64,000 bases of DNA from Litomosoides sigmodontis (Eukaryota > Nematoda > Chromadorea > Rhabditida > Onchocercidae). Below the pieces are notes generated by a model, which saw only the letters and a program-made list of their open reading frames with translations, searched no databases and was not told the origin of the DNA. Below are positions 12,091 to 25,100 of this stretch, one piece after another. Each line of letters begins with the position of its first letter. Positions within the stretch are counted from its first letter, which is position 1. The stretch spans positions 6,304,983 to 6,368,982 of the forward strand of contig OY718807.1 in NCBI GenBank assembly GCA_963070105.1, in the 5' to 3' direction. A program made the position numbers and the translations under genes.

Positions 12091-15000
12091 TGAAATTTTC
12101 AAAAATTGCGTAATATTGGCGTAAATGACGTTATCGATCAATTTATCTCAATTTCCATTTTCCGTTTTTAACATTCATAATGCTAAATGCATTTTGAGTG
12201 TATGCCTTTTCTTGCCGCGTAAACTCAACGCTATTTTCGATCTCCATGGATGTTTTCCTAACTGATTTAAAATAATTTAAATTTTGTCGAAAAAGAAATC
12301 AGTTTTTTCCTCTCTCCCTCTCGCTCTTTCTCCCTCTTGCTCTATCTCTCCCTTTTCTTATTCCTTATGTCCTAAACCCGGTTTTGCACACAAGAGAGCA
12401 AATTAAATTTATAATTCCTTTTTTTCTTCAAAGCAAAAGTCATCAAAAAATGGAAAAGAAGTGGTTAATTATTTCGAAAATAATGAGGAGGAATGACTGA
12501 AAATTTTAATAAGTAGCATTTATCCTATGTAATTGAAATGAAATCCGTCCTTCTCTAACTGCTTATTGGAACATTTAAAAGTTCTTCTTTTCCACTTCTT
12601 AATCTTCGTTTTTTCCTTGGAATGAATTAATTTAACAATTACACAACCATTCCAATTAGTAGACTTATCCTTCGACAGTGCTTGCGATTTGATCCAAGCG
12701 AAATTTATTTTGATCGCTTTGAGTTTACTTCTCCTCTGATGCATTCTTCTTCATTTTAAAATTTCTACTCGTTTCACTCTGACATCATTCTGAAATCTAA
12801 GGAACAATTTTTCTTTTTTAATTTTGCTCATTTCGTTTTTCAAATTAGGAAATAATGTAATTTAGCACAAATGTGTTATTTCAAATTAAAAACAATCGTA
12901 GTTTTGTTTAAAATTTTAAATTAGAAATTAAAAAACAATCATTGTTCTGCTAGATGAGCTACATTCATTAAAACTGGAAATTTGATTAGCACACATCTGA
13001 GAATTACACAATCGTTTTTTTTCCTTCACTAAATTTGAAGAACAAAAATAATTGATGAGATCAATTTTTATTTCTTTAATTTTTTCCAAAATTAAAAATA
13101 ATTTTTTCCATTTAGTAAAAAAATTTAGAATTTTCATTTTTAAGCTAATCTGCTTAAATTAGACTTTTTTCCACGAAATATCAAGAATCTTTTCGTTTTG
13201 AGCTATGCTAACAAATAAATATTAAAAAAAAGAAAAAAAATCATAACTTCATAGTTTCGTTGTTCAATAGATAAACAAATTTTTTTTTTGAACAATTGCT
13301 GAGACGCTCCAACTTTCTTGCCAAGTCGTTTAAACTTTTATCAAATTTGATTTGCAAAAATAATTACTTTCTTTGATGTGCCTCACAATGCCTTGTTTTG
13401 ACTTAATAATAATAGTGATACTGATAATGATGATAATAATGATAAATGTGTGCCTCATAATGTCTTTTTACTGTTTGTTCGTTTTTTCATCTTTTCTCAT
13501 TTGTTATAACAGCCTCTCTTCTTTTTGTCACATTAAAAAAGTGTTTTTTTCTCTTTTTCTCTTTTCTCTCTCTTTTTTCTTTATTTTGAATGAAAGAATT
13601 GTGCCTAAAGTTCCATTTACAGTTGTTATACCATAAAGTTAATAATTCCAATGTGCCATACTCTGTACAGTTCAGTGTTTTCTCTTTTTTCTTATTTTTG
13701 TTTCTAGTGCATCTGCTTATATTTTATTAACTTTTCCATTTGTAAACTTAATTTTTAATTCCATTTATTGTTTTTTCATTTTTTTTAATTAGGATATACA
13801 CTGCCCAAAAACTTTGAATTGTATTTTTTTTGTTACAGAACTAAGAACAAAAGCTATTGGAATGTTTTTCTCTGATAGTTTTAACAAGTAAAGGATTGAA
13901 AAAAAGAATTTGTTTTTGAAAAAATTAAAATTTAAATTAGAATGAGGGAAAAAAAGCTGAGGTAAAGTAGTAAGATTTATGATGCGAGGAGGAAAAATGA
14001 TATTTCGGTCGTGCAGCAGCTAGATGTTACTCTTCAACGATAAATATATGTCATGAAATTTGAAAAGTTAAAAGTATTCTTTCTTATTGTAATAATTGTT
14101 TGAGGCATCCGTTCTCTCATTCTTTTCTCTTTTTCCCAAAAATTGTCTTTTATTCGGTAAATAGCTGAGATTATGCAAAAATAAACAGATATAAAAGTGA
14201 GCAGTGTAGCACATGCAATTTACCATCGCTCAGTCAGCTCTTATCACATGGCGTTCTCAACAATCAGGAAATAATTTAATTTCGTTGATAAGAAATAATT
14301 TGAATAGGTAAAAAATTTTTTTCAAGATTTAAATGTTGCACTAAGTGAATGAAAAGATTCGGTGTGTAACGATGTTGGGAATGATGAAAGAGATCGACCG
14401 GTTAATAATAATTATTATTATCGAATGGTAGCAAAAAAGCATTAAATTTTTTAATGTTTATTTTCATCGCTCACTTCTCCTTGAATATTCCAATATAAAT
14501 TAAGTGCGAGCTAAATGTTGTAAACATTAAAATTTCAGTTTCTTTCTTCTTACTTTTCCACTTCTTCTATTTCGTTTACTCAACCATACACTCTTTTTCT
14601 AACGTTTCATTTGAGATTTAATTTACTAATTCTCTTACAAATTGCACTTGGAAAGGGAAGCAGAAATATGGATGAAATATGGAGGAGCAAGTGGGATTGA
14701 GGTACGAGCAGTGGTGGAAATTTAGCTGGAAATTTATTCGACCCTCTTGCTAGTTCAATAATTAGACTAAAGCTTTGCAACCTTATAAATCTAAATTACG
14801 AGTGATGGCAGTAAATGTGGCAGCATCATTTTCAAGCATTATTAATTCAATTTAATCGATTCTTTTTTTCGCCCTTTTTCCTTCCCTCTCCTTCTCTTTC
14901 TATTTTCCCATTATAATGAGCACTGATTGTTATTCATAATATATTATTGTTGCATAAATTTAAATGTAATTTTCTCGCTTCCCATTATTTGTTCAAATTC

Positions 15001-15155
15001 CTCGAGTTTTACTGCCTTTCCTTCCCCTCCACTCTTCCCACATACATACGAGGAAAAAAGACCGATTCTTTTTCCACCACTGAAATGTGTTTTGCTTGTT
15101 TGCAGGAGGAAGGAAGGAGCAAGGCAGAAACGACAAAACAATCAGTTAAGATTAA

Positions 15156-15532
15156 TTACTGTAGCATAAGACATGTACTAATTAGCAATCACCAATTACT
15201 GTAACTGTTGTTCACTAAAAAAACCCGGAAAGGATTGATTAGTGCTGCAGCATGAAATATGGCAATGACTAAACAATCACTAATTAATTCTTGCTAGTAA
15301 TTAATATATGCGACCAAAAAGTGATTGATGTCGTATTAAAATAATATCGTGTTTCGCTTGCTGCCATTTAAAATTAGAAAGAAATTGCTAACTGCTACTA
15401 TATTAGCACAATAACTAAAAGTTATTACTGTAGCGTGAAATTCGATATTAGTAATCGCCGACTACTGTAGCTGCCAGTTAATACAAAATTAATTACAGTA
15501 GTGAAAAGTAGCTTAAAAATGTGCTACTGTAA
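15156..15532. repeat. Cluster of a TTACTGTAGC-type word
   Basis: Six copies of a nine to ten base word lie within 380 bp: TTACTGTAGC at 15156-15165 and 15425-15434, TTACTGTAAC at 15196-15205, CTACTGTAGC at 15462-15471, the inverted form TTACAGTAG at 15493-15501 and CTACTGTAA at 15524-15532. The core TACTGTA is close to palindromic with its complement TACAGTA. Other copies are scattered in the window at 17788-17796, 24864-24872, 39936-39944 and 55476-55484. It behaves like a degenerate dispersed repeat or a binding-site cluster; which of these is not decidable from sequence. Confidence 0.6.
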
Positions 15533-15814
15533 TTGCAGAAATCCTGTTTCACTGATTAACAATCACAATGGAAAAATGCAAGAAATTCAAAACAAAAGCA
15601 ATGATTGTATGTGTGCACGTGCATATGCGTGTACTAAAATTTATTAATGTACTAAATCTTTTATATTCAAATAACTTTCTTTCAAGTAATCACAAATTAT
15701 CTTTATGTTACCATATCATAACAGTAAAGCACTCCAAGCATATTTAGATTTAGACTTTTTCAAAAAGTCTCACAAGGCGACTGTTAACAGCACAGAAAAT
15801 ACCTCCATCTTCCT

Positions 15815-15819
<5 letters not shown>

Positions 15820-15846
<27 letters not shown>
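15820..15846. repeat. (CT)n microsatellite
   Basis: About 27 bp of alternating CT in the 3' flank of the minus-strand secreted-protein gene. Confidence 0.9.
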
Positions 15847-16216
15847 TCTAAGCATTCTTAAACCAAAATAGATGAAATTATTTCTATGATAACAGAGGGG
15901 GCTCAAACTATTTCAGTCTAACAAATTCATCAACAAAATGCCAAGATAGGAGTATTCTCATTAATTGTGTTTTATAATTTCGAAAGCATTTCCCTTTTTT
16001 ACGAGATGCTTTTGATTTACACACTTTTGTGGAAGAATGGAACTAGCAGAAATGGATGGCATTTGATTGTTTCGGACAAAATTAATTAAATTATTGCTAC
16101 TAGCGGTCACAATATTATCACGCTGAGAAATTTCATCATAATTTTTTACTAAAAATTATTTCTCATTCCTTCATGTTCATCCTCACCAACTTTGTATCTT
16201 AATTTTTAACTTCAAT

Positions 16217-16905
16217 TTAACCGTTCCTGAACTTTGATGACGCCTTTCTAACTTTAGTCGTACAGTTTCTCTTAACTGCCCTTCGCGCTGTTATGGGCAT
16301 TGTTGTTGTTATGATAGAACGAGTGGCAAAATCGTCAATGCTTGGGAGACTAATCATTCTAAATTGGTTACGATAATACTCTTCGGCTTCCTGATCGTCG
16401 TCAATGTCCGGATAGTCACGTCTAAGCGGCCGTACGTCAGTCCAAAATCGTTTAATCCGACGCACTGACACATCTCTTTCCGATATCTTACTGCTCGAAC
16501 TGCCACTTGCGTGGCTTATCGGTGCACTTATCAGCAGCATAATACCTGAAAGAAATTGCAGAAATTGAGAAACGAGCAATTCTCACTTTTCCTAAATTCT
16601 ATTCTCAATGAAATTTCAATTTTAGCTTAATTATTCAGTTAAAATTTTGATATTTTAATGGTCGCCTAATTTGTGCAATTAATTTCACCGTATAAAATAA
16701 TTCATCAAACATCTGAAGAGCAATCTTTCCATGCTATGAAACAGGTTTTAATCGGATAATATCAATTAGTAAAATTAGAGTAAAACTATTTTAGTAAATT
16801 TTTAAAACAAAACTTTTTTTTATTTAAATAAGCTAAAAAAAGACTACCAACTACCAATGAGAGCGGTAAAAGACGAGGAATTAATTTCGAATTAGCTTCA
16901 ACCAT
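16217..16905 (-). CDS. Small secreted basic protein, family not recognised
   Basis: Two exons on the minus strand, 16905-16848 and 16545-16217, join in frame (donor G|GTAGTC, acceptor TTTCTTTCAG|GT) to a 128-residue protein. The start is supported by a TTTCAG acceptor 7 nt upstream of the ATG. Residues about 1-32 have the basic then hydrophobic pattern of a signal peptide (core LPLSLVVGIMLLISAP, ending SHASG). The mature part carries clustered basic sites (RRIKR, PLRR), then an acidic stretch (DIDDDQEAEEYY) and a basic tail with a single cysteine (RRAVKRNC). The dibasic sites around a short FWTDVRPLRR segment would suit a processed peptide precursor; that is inference. An alternative is an unspliced start at 16579, which the strong acceptor at 16546 argues against. 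Confidence 0.55.
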
Positions 16906-16912
16906 TTTTTTT

Positions 16913-16914
16913 CT
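16913..16914 (-). promoter_or_regulatory. Likely spliced-leader acceptor
   Basis: On the minus strand the sequence CCAAATTTCAG is followed by a run of A and then ATG. TTTCAG directly before the start codon, with no cis-exon upstream in frame, fits trans-splicing of a leader onto the secreted-protein mRNA. Confidence 0.55.
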
Positions 16915-17070
16915 GAAATTTGGAACCACTTATAAACAGTCTGGTAACTTTCATTTATTGGAGTTGTCAACTAAATTAGACAGACATATGCGCAACAAAC
17001 GAAAGAGTTGCCGAAAAAAAACAAATGTAAATAATCATGCCGATTAGATAAATGAAAACGAACAATAAAC

Positions 17071-17126
17071 AAAAGTAGTATTTAAGCATATTAAGCTTTA
17101 AAAAAGTAGTATTTAAGCATACTAAG
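17071..17126. repeat. 25-bp direct repeat
   Basis: Two copies of AAAAGTAGTATTTAAGCATA followed by (T/C)TAAG lie at 17071-17095 and 17102-17126, differing at one position. They look like a recent local duplication in non-coding DNA. Confidence 0.75.
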
Positions 17127-17554
17127 TAAATAAGCTTAACAAATAGGTCCAACGACATAATTACAGTTTTACAAAATACTTATACTTTCACTTTATGATT
17201 AACAGTGCAACGGTTTCTCGAGGGAGTAGGCAATATAAAAATGGTTTCAAATATGAATCACAGCGTTGGATCGCACCTTTTCCACCTCTCTCATTAGTAG
17301 CAGCATTTTGTATGGTTGACAATGACTCATCGATGATTTATTTAATTTATTCATAAGTGACTGGAATTAATGAATTGCATTTCATCCATCATTTTCATTT
17401 TCACTTGCAAATGCCTACACTTTTTCAATTGGCTTGCTCTCCACCTCGACCCTTTCCACTTTTCACTCCCATCGAACCTTTTCATTGAGTTGAAACGAAT
17501 TTTTTCGGTTCATTTGGCATTTTTCTAAAAAAATCAAAAAACCGCAAATACTTC

Positions 17555-17764
17555 ATGTTTCTTTTTCTTCCTACCGTTATATGTGGAATAATTGCCATTA
17601 CCTTAGAGATAGAAGCAATTTCGCAGACAGCCGTAAATGAGAATCGTACGTGTACGTCAGAGATCATGACGTCAAGTCCCTCTAATTCAGGAGATATATT
17701 CCGAATTTCACTACATTTACACAGAGTACTCCTACTGTCGCACCTTTTACTTCAATTTAAATGA
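17555..17764 (+). CDS. Weak candidate secreted-peptide ORF
   Basis: An open frame of 69 codons begins with a signal-peptide-like stretch (about residues 1-21, LPTVICGIIAITLEIEA) followed by a polar segment with one Cys. Base composition at 17575-17700 is richer in GC than the flanks. The same stretch is open on the minus strand (ATG at 17667, plausible donor TCTAAG|GTAATG), so the strand is uncertain. No acceptor or partner exon was found. It may be chance. Confidence 0.2.
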   Translation: MFLFLPTVICGIIAITLEIEAISQTAVNENRTCTSEIMTSSPSNSGDIFRISLHLHRVLLLSHLLLQFK

Positions 17765-19024
17765 AGAAAAATATGCTGAAGAACAAACTACAGTAATGAT
17801 CAGTATTTCATACTGAAAACACAATACTTAAATTTGAGGACGAGTGATGATAACTTAACACTGATCTGCTACGAACAGGAATTAAAAAATAATTAACAAT
17901 AATCGAGAAAAGAAAAAAACGATACTTCCGGAGCAATCCCAAATATTTCGTACATGAAAACAATAGAGCAATTAATCATAAATGGACGGTTAAATTTTGA
18001 AATGAATTAATTCATTGACGGAAACAAATAATTTCATTACGAACGAGCTGCTTAATTTATTGAATGTTATTCTGATGATATATTTTTAAATTAGCCGGTC
18101 ATAGATTAGTCCTAATTATTACTAGCATTTTTAATTATAAAATGAAAAAGCTACTTTAGACCGCTTCACTCCCTAATTGGAATTTCATCACAATCACATA
18201 CTCCTCCTCCATCAGAAAGCGTATCAGCGATTTTCCTCGCTGCAAATAATACGCATTGTTATTACCTAATTCCTTTTTTGCCCTTTCATCTTGCCGTAAA
18301 GTAAGTTCTATGATAGATATTGGTTATGGCAAAAATTTAAACTTATTCATTATCCTCTTTCTAAAGTTCAAACTTTTGCGAAAACCTATCTAACTAAATT
18401 TCAAAAACACTCCCTTTCTGTTTTTCGATAGCAAAAAAGTCGGCCTTACTCAAATTTCACATCTCTCAAAGTTCATATTTTCCACCTGTACAGAATTTCA
18501 TCCTATTCTTTGTGATTGAATAATTTTAATAGTGAAATAGGTTATGCCATATTTTGTTCCATAAAACATTCACACCTAAGAATTTATCAAACAGCAATCA
18601 AATTTGGTTTTTTCTAAATTTGGTGGTCGCTGTTTCAAAAATGCGCGCAATTCTTCGTAACTTTCTTCCAGTTAACTATTAAAACAACAAATAACAACAA
18701 CGAAAAAAAAAACTCGGTGTTCCCTGTGTTTTCGGAAAATTAAAAAAATTTTTTTTTCAAAAAAAAAGTAAAAAACGATTGTTCGTTGCATTTTAACGAT
18801 TTTTGAACAAAAGCAAAGAGAGAAAAGCAGAGATGCTTTGCGGAATTGTCATGTCACTTGTGTTATTGCTCTTTCCGTCCATTCATCTTTTCCTGGCATC
18901 GCTCGATCAGCTAACTCATCGAGTATTCTGCTGAAGAAACGAAAATGAAAAGCGAAAAAGTTTTGAAACATTACTGAAATTTATCATCATCTACAACGCT
19001 CGCACTCATTACCAACCATTTCAA

Positions 19025-19030
19025 TTTATT
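19025..19030 (-). terminator. Poly(A) signal of the ERICH3-like gene
   Basis: Minus-strand AATAAA about 150 nt past the stop codon at 19182. A second AATAAA overlaps the stop codon itself and is too close to be the likely signal. Confidence 0.4.
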
Positions 19031-19181
19031 GATTGATGAAAAAAAGAACGAGAAATATCTCATCATACCTCTCTCTCTATAGTACTTGAAAACATTGTGA
19101 AATTTAACTAACATATAAAATTCATGTAAAGATACAAATGATAAAGCTAATGATCTTATCAATTGTCTAATTATTCATAAT

Positions 19182-22100
19182 TTATTTAATAAAATTATTA
19201 CTCTTGACATTCTCGACTTCACATTCATCTGCTCCTGCATAACTTTGTTCTAAAAATACATCTTCATCAGTTACCATATCATGTTCTTCCATTTCTTCCT
19301 ACAAAAGTATAATTAATTTTTTGCTATGAAAATTTTGAACAATAAAGCAAAATTCAAAATTTTCATAAACATTTGCGCACCTCAAATACTAAAGTAATTA
19401 TTACCTTGTGGTTTATTGATTGTTGTGATGGTGAAATATTTGCATTCACATCGGCTGCACAAGCATTCGACTCATTCATTACATCTGACGGACAGTGTTG
19501 CACGTCGGAAACTTTCCATTCCGGATTTCCGTTTCTATCACTGATCAGCGGTACTTTGTCACTAACAGTTTCATATGCGCCGTCATTTAGAGGAAAATAG
19601 TCACTGAATTTATGCTCCGATGATTGCATCGGATCACTTACGGAACTCAAAATCAATTGTCCATCGGCTGTTAGACCGCTGATGATCAAACATTCTGGAA
19701 AGACATTGTTTGTGAATGATTTGCCACACGTAGTTTGAGGAATTTCCAACTCTGATTTTCCTTCTTTAAGTTTCAATTCACCACTTTCCAATCGTCCTGA
19801 TGAAACATCGTATTCAAAATTTGATTCATATCCATCTCCATTTTGAGATTCTCTTTTAATACTCGTCTGATAAAGATGTGACACGGCGATCGGGATCGGT
19901 TCTCCAGTGGTATTGCATGATTCCGATGCTGTAGTACTTCCATCGGGATGAATCGATTTGGTCATAGTTGTAAGAATGTTGGAATTAGAATCAACACTTT
20001 CAACATCTTTACGCAGCACTTCTTCGAAGTCCGATTTTGAAAAACCGTTCGCTGAAATTTGAGCAAGAAATTCAACATTAAGTTGACTTTCACTGATTTC
20101 CTCCATTTCAACCTGTTCTATCGCTTCCTCTAAATCTTTACCTGTTCCTTTAGCTCGTTCTCTTACTAGCTCAGTAACATCTTGTACCGTACCATGCATG
20201 AACTGTTGCGAATGTTCGTTCAAATGTTCTCCTATCAACTGCTTTCCATCATCTAATTCTTCCGAAAAATGCTTTTTGACCGAAGCCATCACTTCCTCAT
20301 TCCCGGACTCTTCTTGCAGTCGCTTTTCTTCACGTAATGTTTCAGTGGGATCAACCTGAAATTGCTCAACTCTCTCCGAATCCAACTTCACCACTAAATT
20401 TTCCATATTTATTGCATGTGAAGTGGTCGTTTCGTCGCTGCAAACCACAATTTTCGGGATTTCTTCGCCGTATTTAAAATTTTCTGTATCAGATATTTTC
20501 TTCAAGTCTTCACATAGAATTACTTCTGCTGGTAGAACTTCAGAGGAGGCACAGTGCACTTCCGATAATGCTTCATCCTCCTCAACTACTCCGTTTCTTC
20601 CTTCCACTTCTGCATTATCCGGTGGGACGGATCGTGCTGTTTTCTCAGACTTTTCTTCGAAAGTTATTTCAGAATTTGATTCCAATGAAGTCACACCTGA
20701 CCTGAGAATATCTGACACTAATGAACCTACAGCAGGCTCAAATAAGTTCAACTCCATCACTGTTGAATTAAGTTCATGAACGCATTCTTTCAGGATCTCA
20801 TCCGTCCCACATTCTTTCTCAGAAATGCCATTAGCACTCGAGGACATGGCATCTAAAGTGTTGTAAGTGCTGGCATTTCCCTGACCATCCGATTTTTGCT
20901 TTTCAAGTGGAGCTAAAATACGCGGTTGAGATTCTTGCATGCCAACAATAACAGGTTCCGAATGATTCGTTAACCCGTCAACTATCAACTTTTCAGGATT
21001 CAGCAATATAACTTCCGGTAGTTTCTCTTTTTGCACTTCAACCGCTTCGTCAGCTTCTAGTGCTATCTCATGCACCACTGCTTTCCTCTCTTCATTATCA
21101 GGCACTGATCTCATGTACTGTAGGAGTTGCTGAGTAACCGATTCATTCCCAGCTGGTTCTGATTTCATCTCCAAGACATCGTTAACCTTCTGCACCTCAT
21201 TGTCCGTTGTCGCTGCTTCGGTTTCAGATTCTGCCGGTGAAATCTCTACCCTTAAGCATTCTTCCGGTTCCTCTTCCTTTTCCTGCTGCAATTCCTCTTT
21301 TATTTTAGAGTAGTGATTCTCAATCAAGGATATGTTACCAGTGAAAAATGATTTTGATTGCTCGTCAGTTTCAAGCTTGAAAGCGCACTCCAGATGATCG
21401 TCCATATTAACAACCGGCTGCTGAATTTTTCCCTCCTCACTTCCATCGACCGCACTCCCCTCCGCAGCAATGCTTCTTCCCTCATATTCTAGCTTTTGAA
21501 GCTTTTCCATCTGAAACAACATGTCTTCCGCACACTCCAATTCTTCCTCTCTTCTCACCACACCATTTGCAATTTCACTTTTCTCGCCTAAATCATTAGC
21601 ATTAGACAATTCTTGCGCACTTCCAATGGAATCTTGCGATCTGGCCAGCTCCGAAGATTCATCATCCGTTACAGATATTGCCGGAACAGGGAACTTCGGC
21701 AATCTCTCGACAGCATGTTCGCCACCCACCACTCCTTGATCTGTCGCCAGTTCAACCTCCGCTACCTGCTCCAAATGAACAGGGATTTCTTGCTCGCCAT
21801 CTGATTCTGTGCGGCATAAAGCATTCTCCATCTCGACGACATCACTAAATCTCCTCAGAGATGCTGCAGAAGATACCGGACCTTCATCAATCGCATTTCG
21901 GTTCTCCACTGTTTCCTCCAGACCTTCTCGTGCAGCAAGAATTTCCTCTGCGTTTACATCCGCTGAACAGATTGCGGTTGGCGTAACGGAATCGTACCCT
22001 TCAATTTTTCCTTCCTGCAATACCGAAATTTCTCCGTTAATCGCAGCAAATTCATTCATATTGCACTCACTTTCGTTCGATGTGACTTTCCGGTTTACCA

Positions 22101-25100
22101 TTTCAGTGTGCGAAGGAGTACCGTTGTCTGTGGATGACAGCATTTCGGATGAATTAATACACATTTCGACATCACTCCTTTCTGCTAGTTTATTTTCAGG
22201 AGTTTCTGTTTCCAAAGTTATTGCGGCCGGCGAGGAAATAATTTCATCAGACTTTTCGGTCGCTCCTTTTACAGTTATTTTATCTTCTTCAAGCGTCAAA
22301 CCTTCTGACGCTAATTTTGTAAACATTTCTTCCACTTGCAGTTTGTCAATTTCAAGAGTTCCAGATCCAGCAATTGAATGTTCAAATGTAGGCAGTCGTT
22401 TCGGCTTCTTTTCCGTTTCGATTTCATTTTCAGCTAATTTTTGATTTTCATTGATCTCTTCAGATCCATACGTATAAATTTCATTCGAGACGGAATGACT
22501 AAAAGTTTCATGAGTGAGGAGATCTTCTCCTAATTCAGGCGTTAGCCATTCGGAAACAACAGGCATTTCTGCATTTCTTAATTCTAATTCAGTCTTTTCC
22601 AATATTTCTGGCGATAAATTCGACGGCATATTTGAGTTTTCTTCAACTTTTAATTGTTGAATTTTTGACTGTGACAATGCTTTTTCATCGTTTAACGGCA
22701 TCTCTGTGTGACTAAGTGGCAAAACTGACTTCTCAGGTTCTGTTTGCCCACCGGATTTCAAATCTGTACTTTCTGGAGAAGCGAAACTCGAATACGCTTC
22801 TTGTTCATCATCCAAATTCAACGCCGATCGCTCACTTCCACGATCATCTAATTCCATTTTTGACTTATCAATCAATTTAGGAGCGCAAGAGATTGTCATT
22901 TGGAAATGCGATAACTCTGAGTCAATTTTTGGTCTTATTTTTTGTGCCACTCCAGATGGCTTTCGTCCAGTCGGTGTTGTTGTTGTTTTTTCAGCAGTTT
23001 TTTTTGCTTCTGCTGCAATTGATCTGAAAAATCTTTCTCCAAAATTCATTAAATGGAAACAATTCAGTTCAATAATTTTTGCAAAAACGATTATTACTGT
23101 CCGTACGTAAGCATTCAGAATCTCATCGGAATTTCCTCCTTTATTTTTATACAATTTCCTTCCAATTAATTACGAATTTTAGATTCGTCGAAGAGCGATA
23201 ACTTTTCGTATCAATCGAATTATTCGGTTTTTTTTTTTAAACCCATCGGGTTTTCAGTAAGTAAGTCTAATTAATTACTTTATTGTACGCGTTTGTTTCA
23301 TTGCTGCTTGACCACTACCACTTTTTACGTTACGTGAAACGGGAGGTAATCTAGCACTATTCTCCGTGCTACGTTGACGTTTTGATTGCGATCGATTGTC
23401 AAGCGAATTATCGGACATACCGTTCCCTTGTGATTTCGGTTTATTGGAACGACTGCGATGTTGATTTAACTGCTGTATACTTCTAAAAGTGAAATTCAAT
23501 GGTAAAATAAAAAACACGAAAATAAATAAAATTTGTCAAAAATTTAATAAAATTTCTCGCCAGTCCTTATTCTATAACTTTTTTCTCTGAGCTGAAAACT
23601 GAAACAAGAGAATTCACTAAATAAGACTCTTCGAAAACATTCTATAGCTGTTTGCTGAAATTTTCCGGAAATAATAGCGGTAGAATGTAACAGTACTTTT
23701 TATTTAGTAATATAATGACTTTTTAATTCAAAATATCTGCACATTAAAAATTAGCAGATAAGTCGATATTTTTAAATGTCAAATAGCTTTAACCTTTCCA
23801 CCGATTTTTCATTTTCAACTATAAAAGAGCAACTGAAACTGAAAAACAAAATCCCTTCTGTACTTTGGGATTAGAAGAGCATGTGAAAAATTTATGAAAT
23901 AAAATTTTAACCGAAAAAAAATACGAAATAAATGGGAACAAACGAGAAAAAAGAATTGCACATTTTTGATATTCGTCTGTTCGCCTTTATCAAAATTTGA
24001 AAAGAAACTTGCTTATATTTGATAAAAACATTTAGCCAAACTCGATAGTTTCATAAATTCATATATTTCCACTCCTTTCATGGCATTAGTTTTGCAAACC
24101 TTAGTTATTACTACACCCATGTATTGGTTAGTTCAAGTCTCTATTATGTTCAATCGATCAATTTCAGTTAATACAGCTTACTGAAGAAAGTGAGAAAATT
24201 AAATCATCTAAAATCAAAAAATATTTGAAAATTAATTCCTGCAAGTTTAGGAATTTAAAAGTCAACTTATTTCAGCAAGTAGCTCATTTTGAAAAGCACT
24301 ACATCTACATCAGCCATTTTAAAAATTTAAATTAAGAACAATTATGCTGCTGTATAGAGTTTCTACCTAATTTTCGGTCAAATACGCATTTTGTGCACAT
24401 ATCGCTTCTACTTTTCAGGATGCATAAAGTGCACAATATCTATGGATCGATAGACTAAAAATTGTAATTTCAGTGTTCTGTGGTTGGTTTGAATACCTCA
24501 AAGTCGGCTGTTCATGAATATTGCTTTGTGTGGTAGAAGTAATAGTAGTGGTGGTAGTAGTTATGGTGGTCGTAGTATCGGTCAAACTGGGTAGTGACCT
24601 GCGCCTGAAGAACCACGACACTTGAGGATCATTTTGATGTCGTGCTACTGAAAATGGTCCAAATGAGACTTGACGAAAGCGTTCCAAACGGCTTAATTGA
24701 CGTCGCAACTGTTCCATATAGAGGGCCAATGTTTCGTCATCCAACTTGAAAACAAAAAAAAACAGTTTCACGCAAAAAAAAGCAAAAGTGTATCACACGG
24801 AGTGAAATGTACTGTACTGTTTCATTTCAGATTACATTCTATGCTTTGCTTAAGCTTAGATCGTTACTGTAATCGCTACTGTCAATTCGTTTAGCCTTTT
24901 TTTATTGATAATGATACTATAATCAAACTCATCCTGGCCACATTTCTCATATATCGTATCGCATTTGCTTTCATATCGTTTAGAATTAAAATTTTCAACT
25001 TAAACCTTATGTAAGTATCGATATTTAAGTATATTAGTTGACAGTCTGTTGTAAACCAACGATGGATTCTCATATACAGGTTCTTCATTTTCTGCCTCAA

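Larger units (their letters stand above)
11915..16216. other. Intergenic region, no gene supported
   Basis: AT-rich non-coding DNA between the zinc-finger gene and the small secreted gene. It contains polypyrimidine runs (12300-12360, 13545-13585), an 18-nt AT palindrome at 14403-14420, a cluster of TTACTGTAG-like words at 15156-15532 and a (CT)n tract near 15820-15846. The short open frames at 14927-15204 overlap each other on both strands and have no convincing exon structure. Confidence 0.6.
16906..19181. other. Intergenic region with one weak exon candidate
   Basis: Mostly AT-rich and non-coding. A 25-bp direct repeat sits at 17071-17095 and 17102-17126. The interval 17555-17700 is less AT-rich than its surroundings and is open on both strands; it is listed separately. 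Confidence 0.5.

Noticed and set aside
13373..13636. A hydrophobic 87-codon plus-strand frame
   Set aside because: Poly-Phe/Leu/Ile content from a T-rich tract; no coding features.
20423..22444. Plus-strand open frames of 70-211 codons inside the ERICH3-like gene
   Set aside because: Antisense shadows of the long Glu/Ser-rich exon; GAA/GAG and TCN codons leave the opposite strand free of stops.
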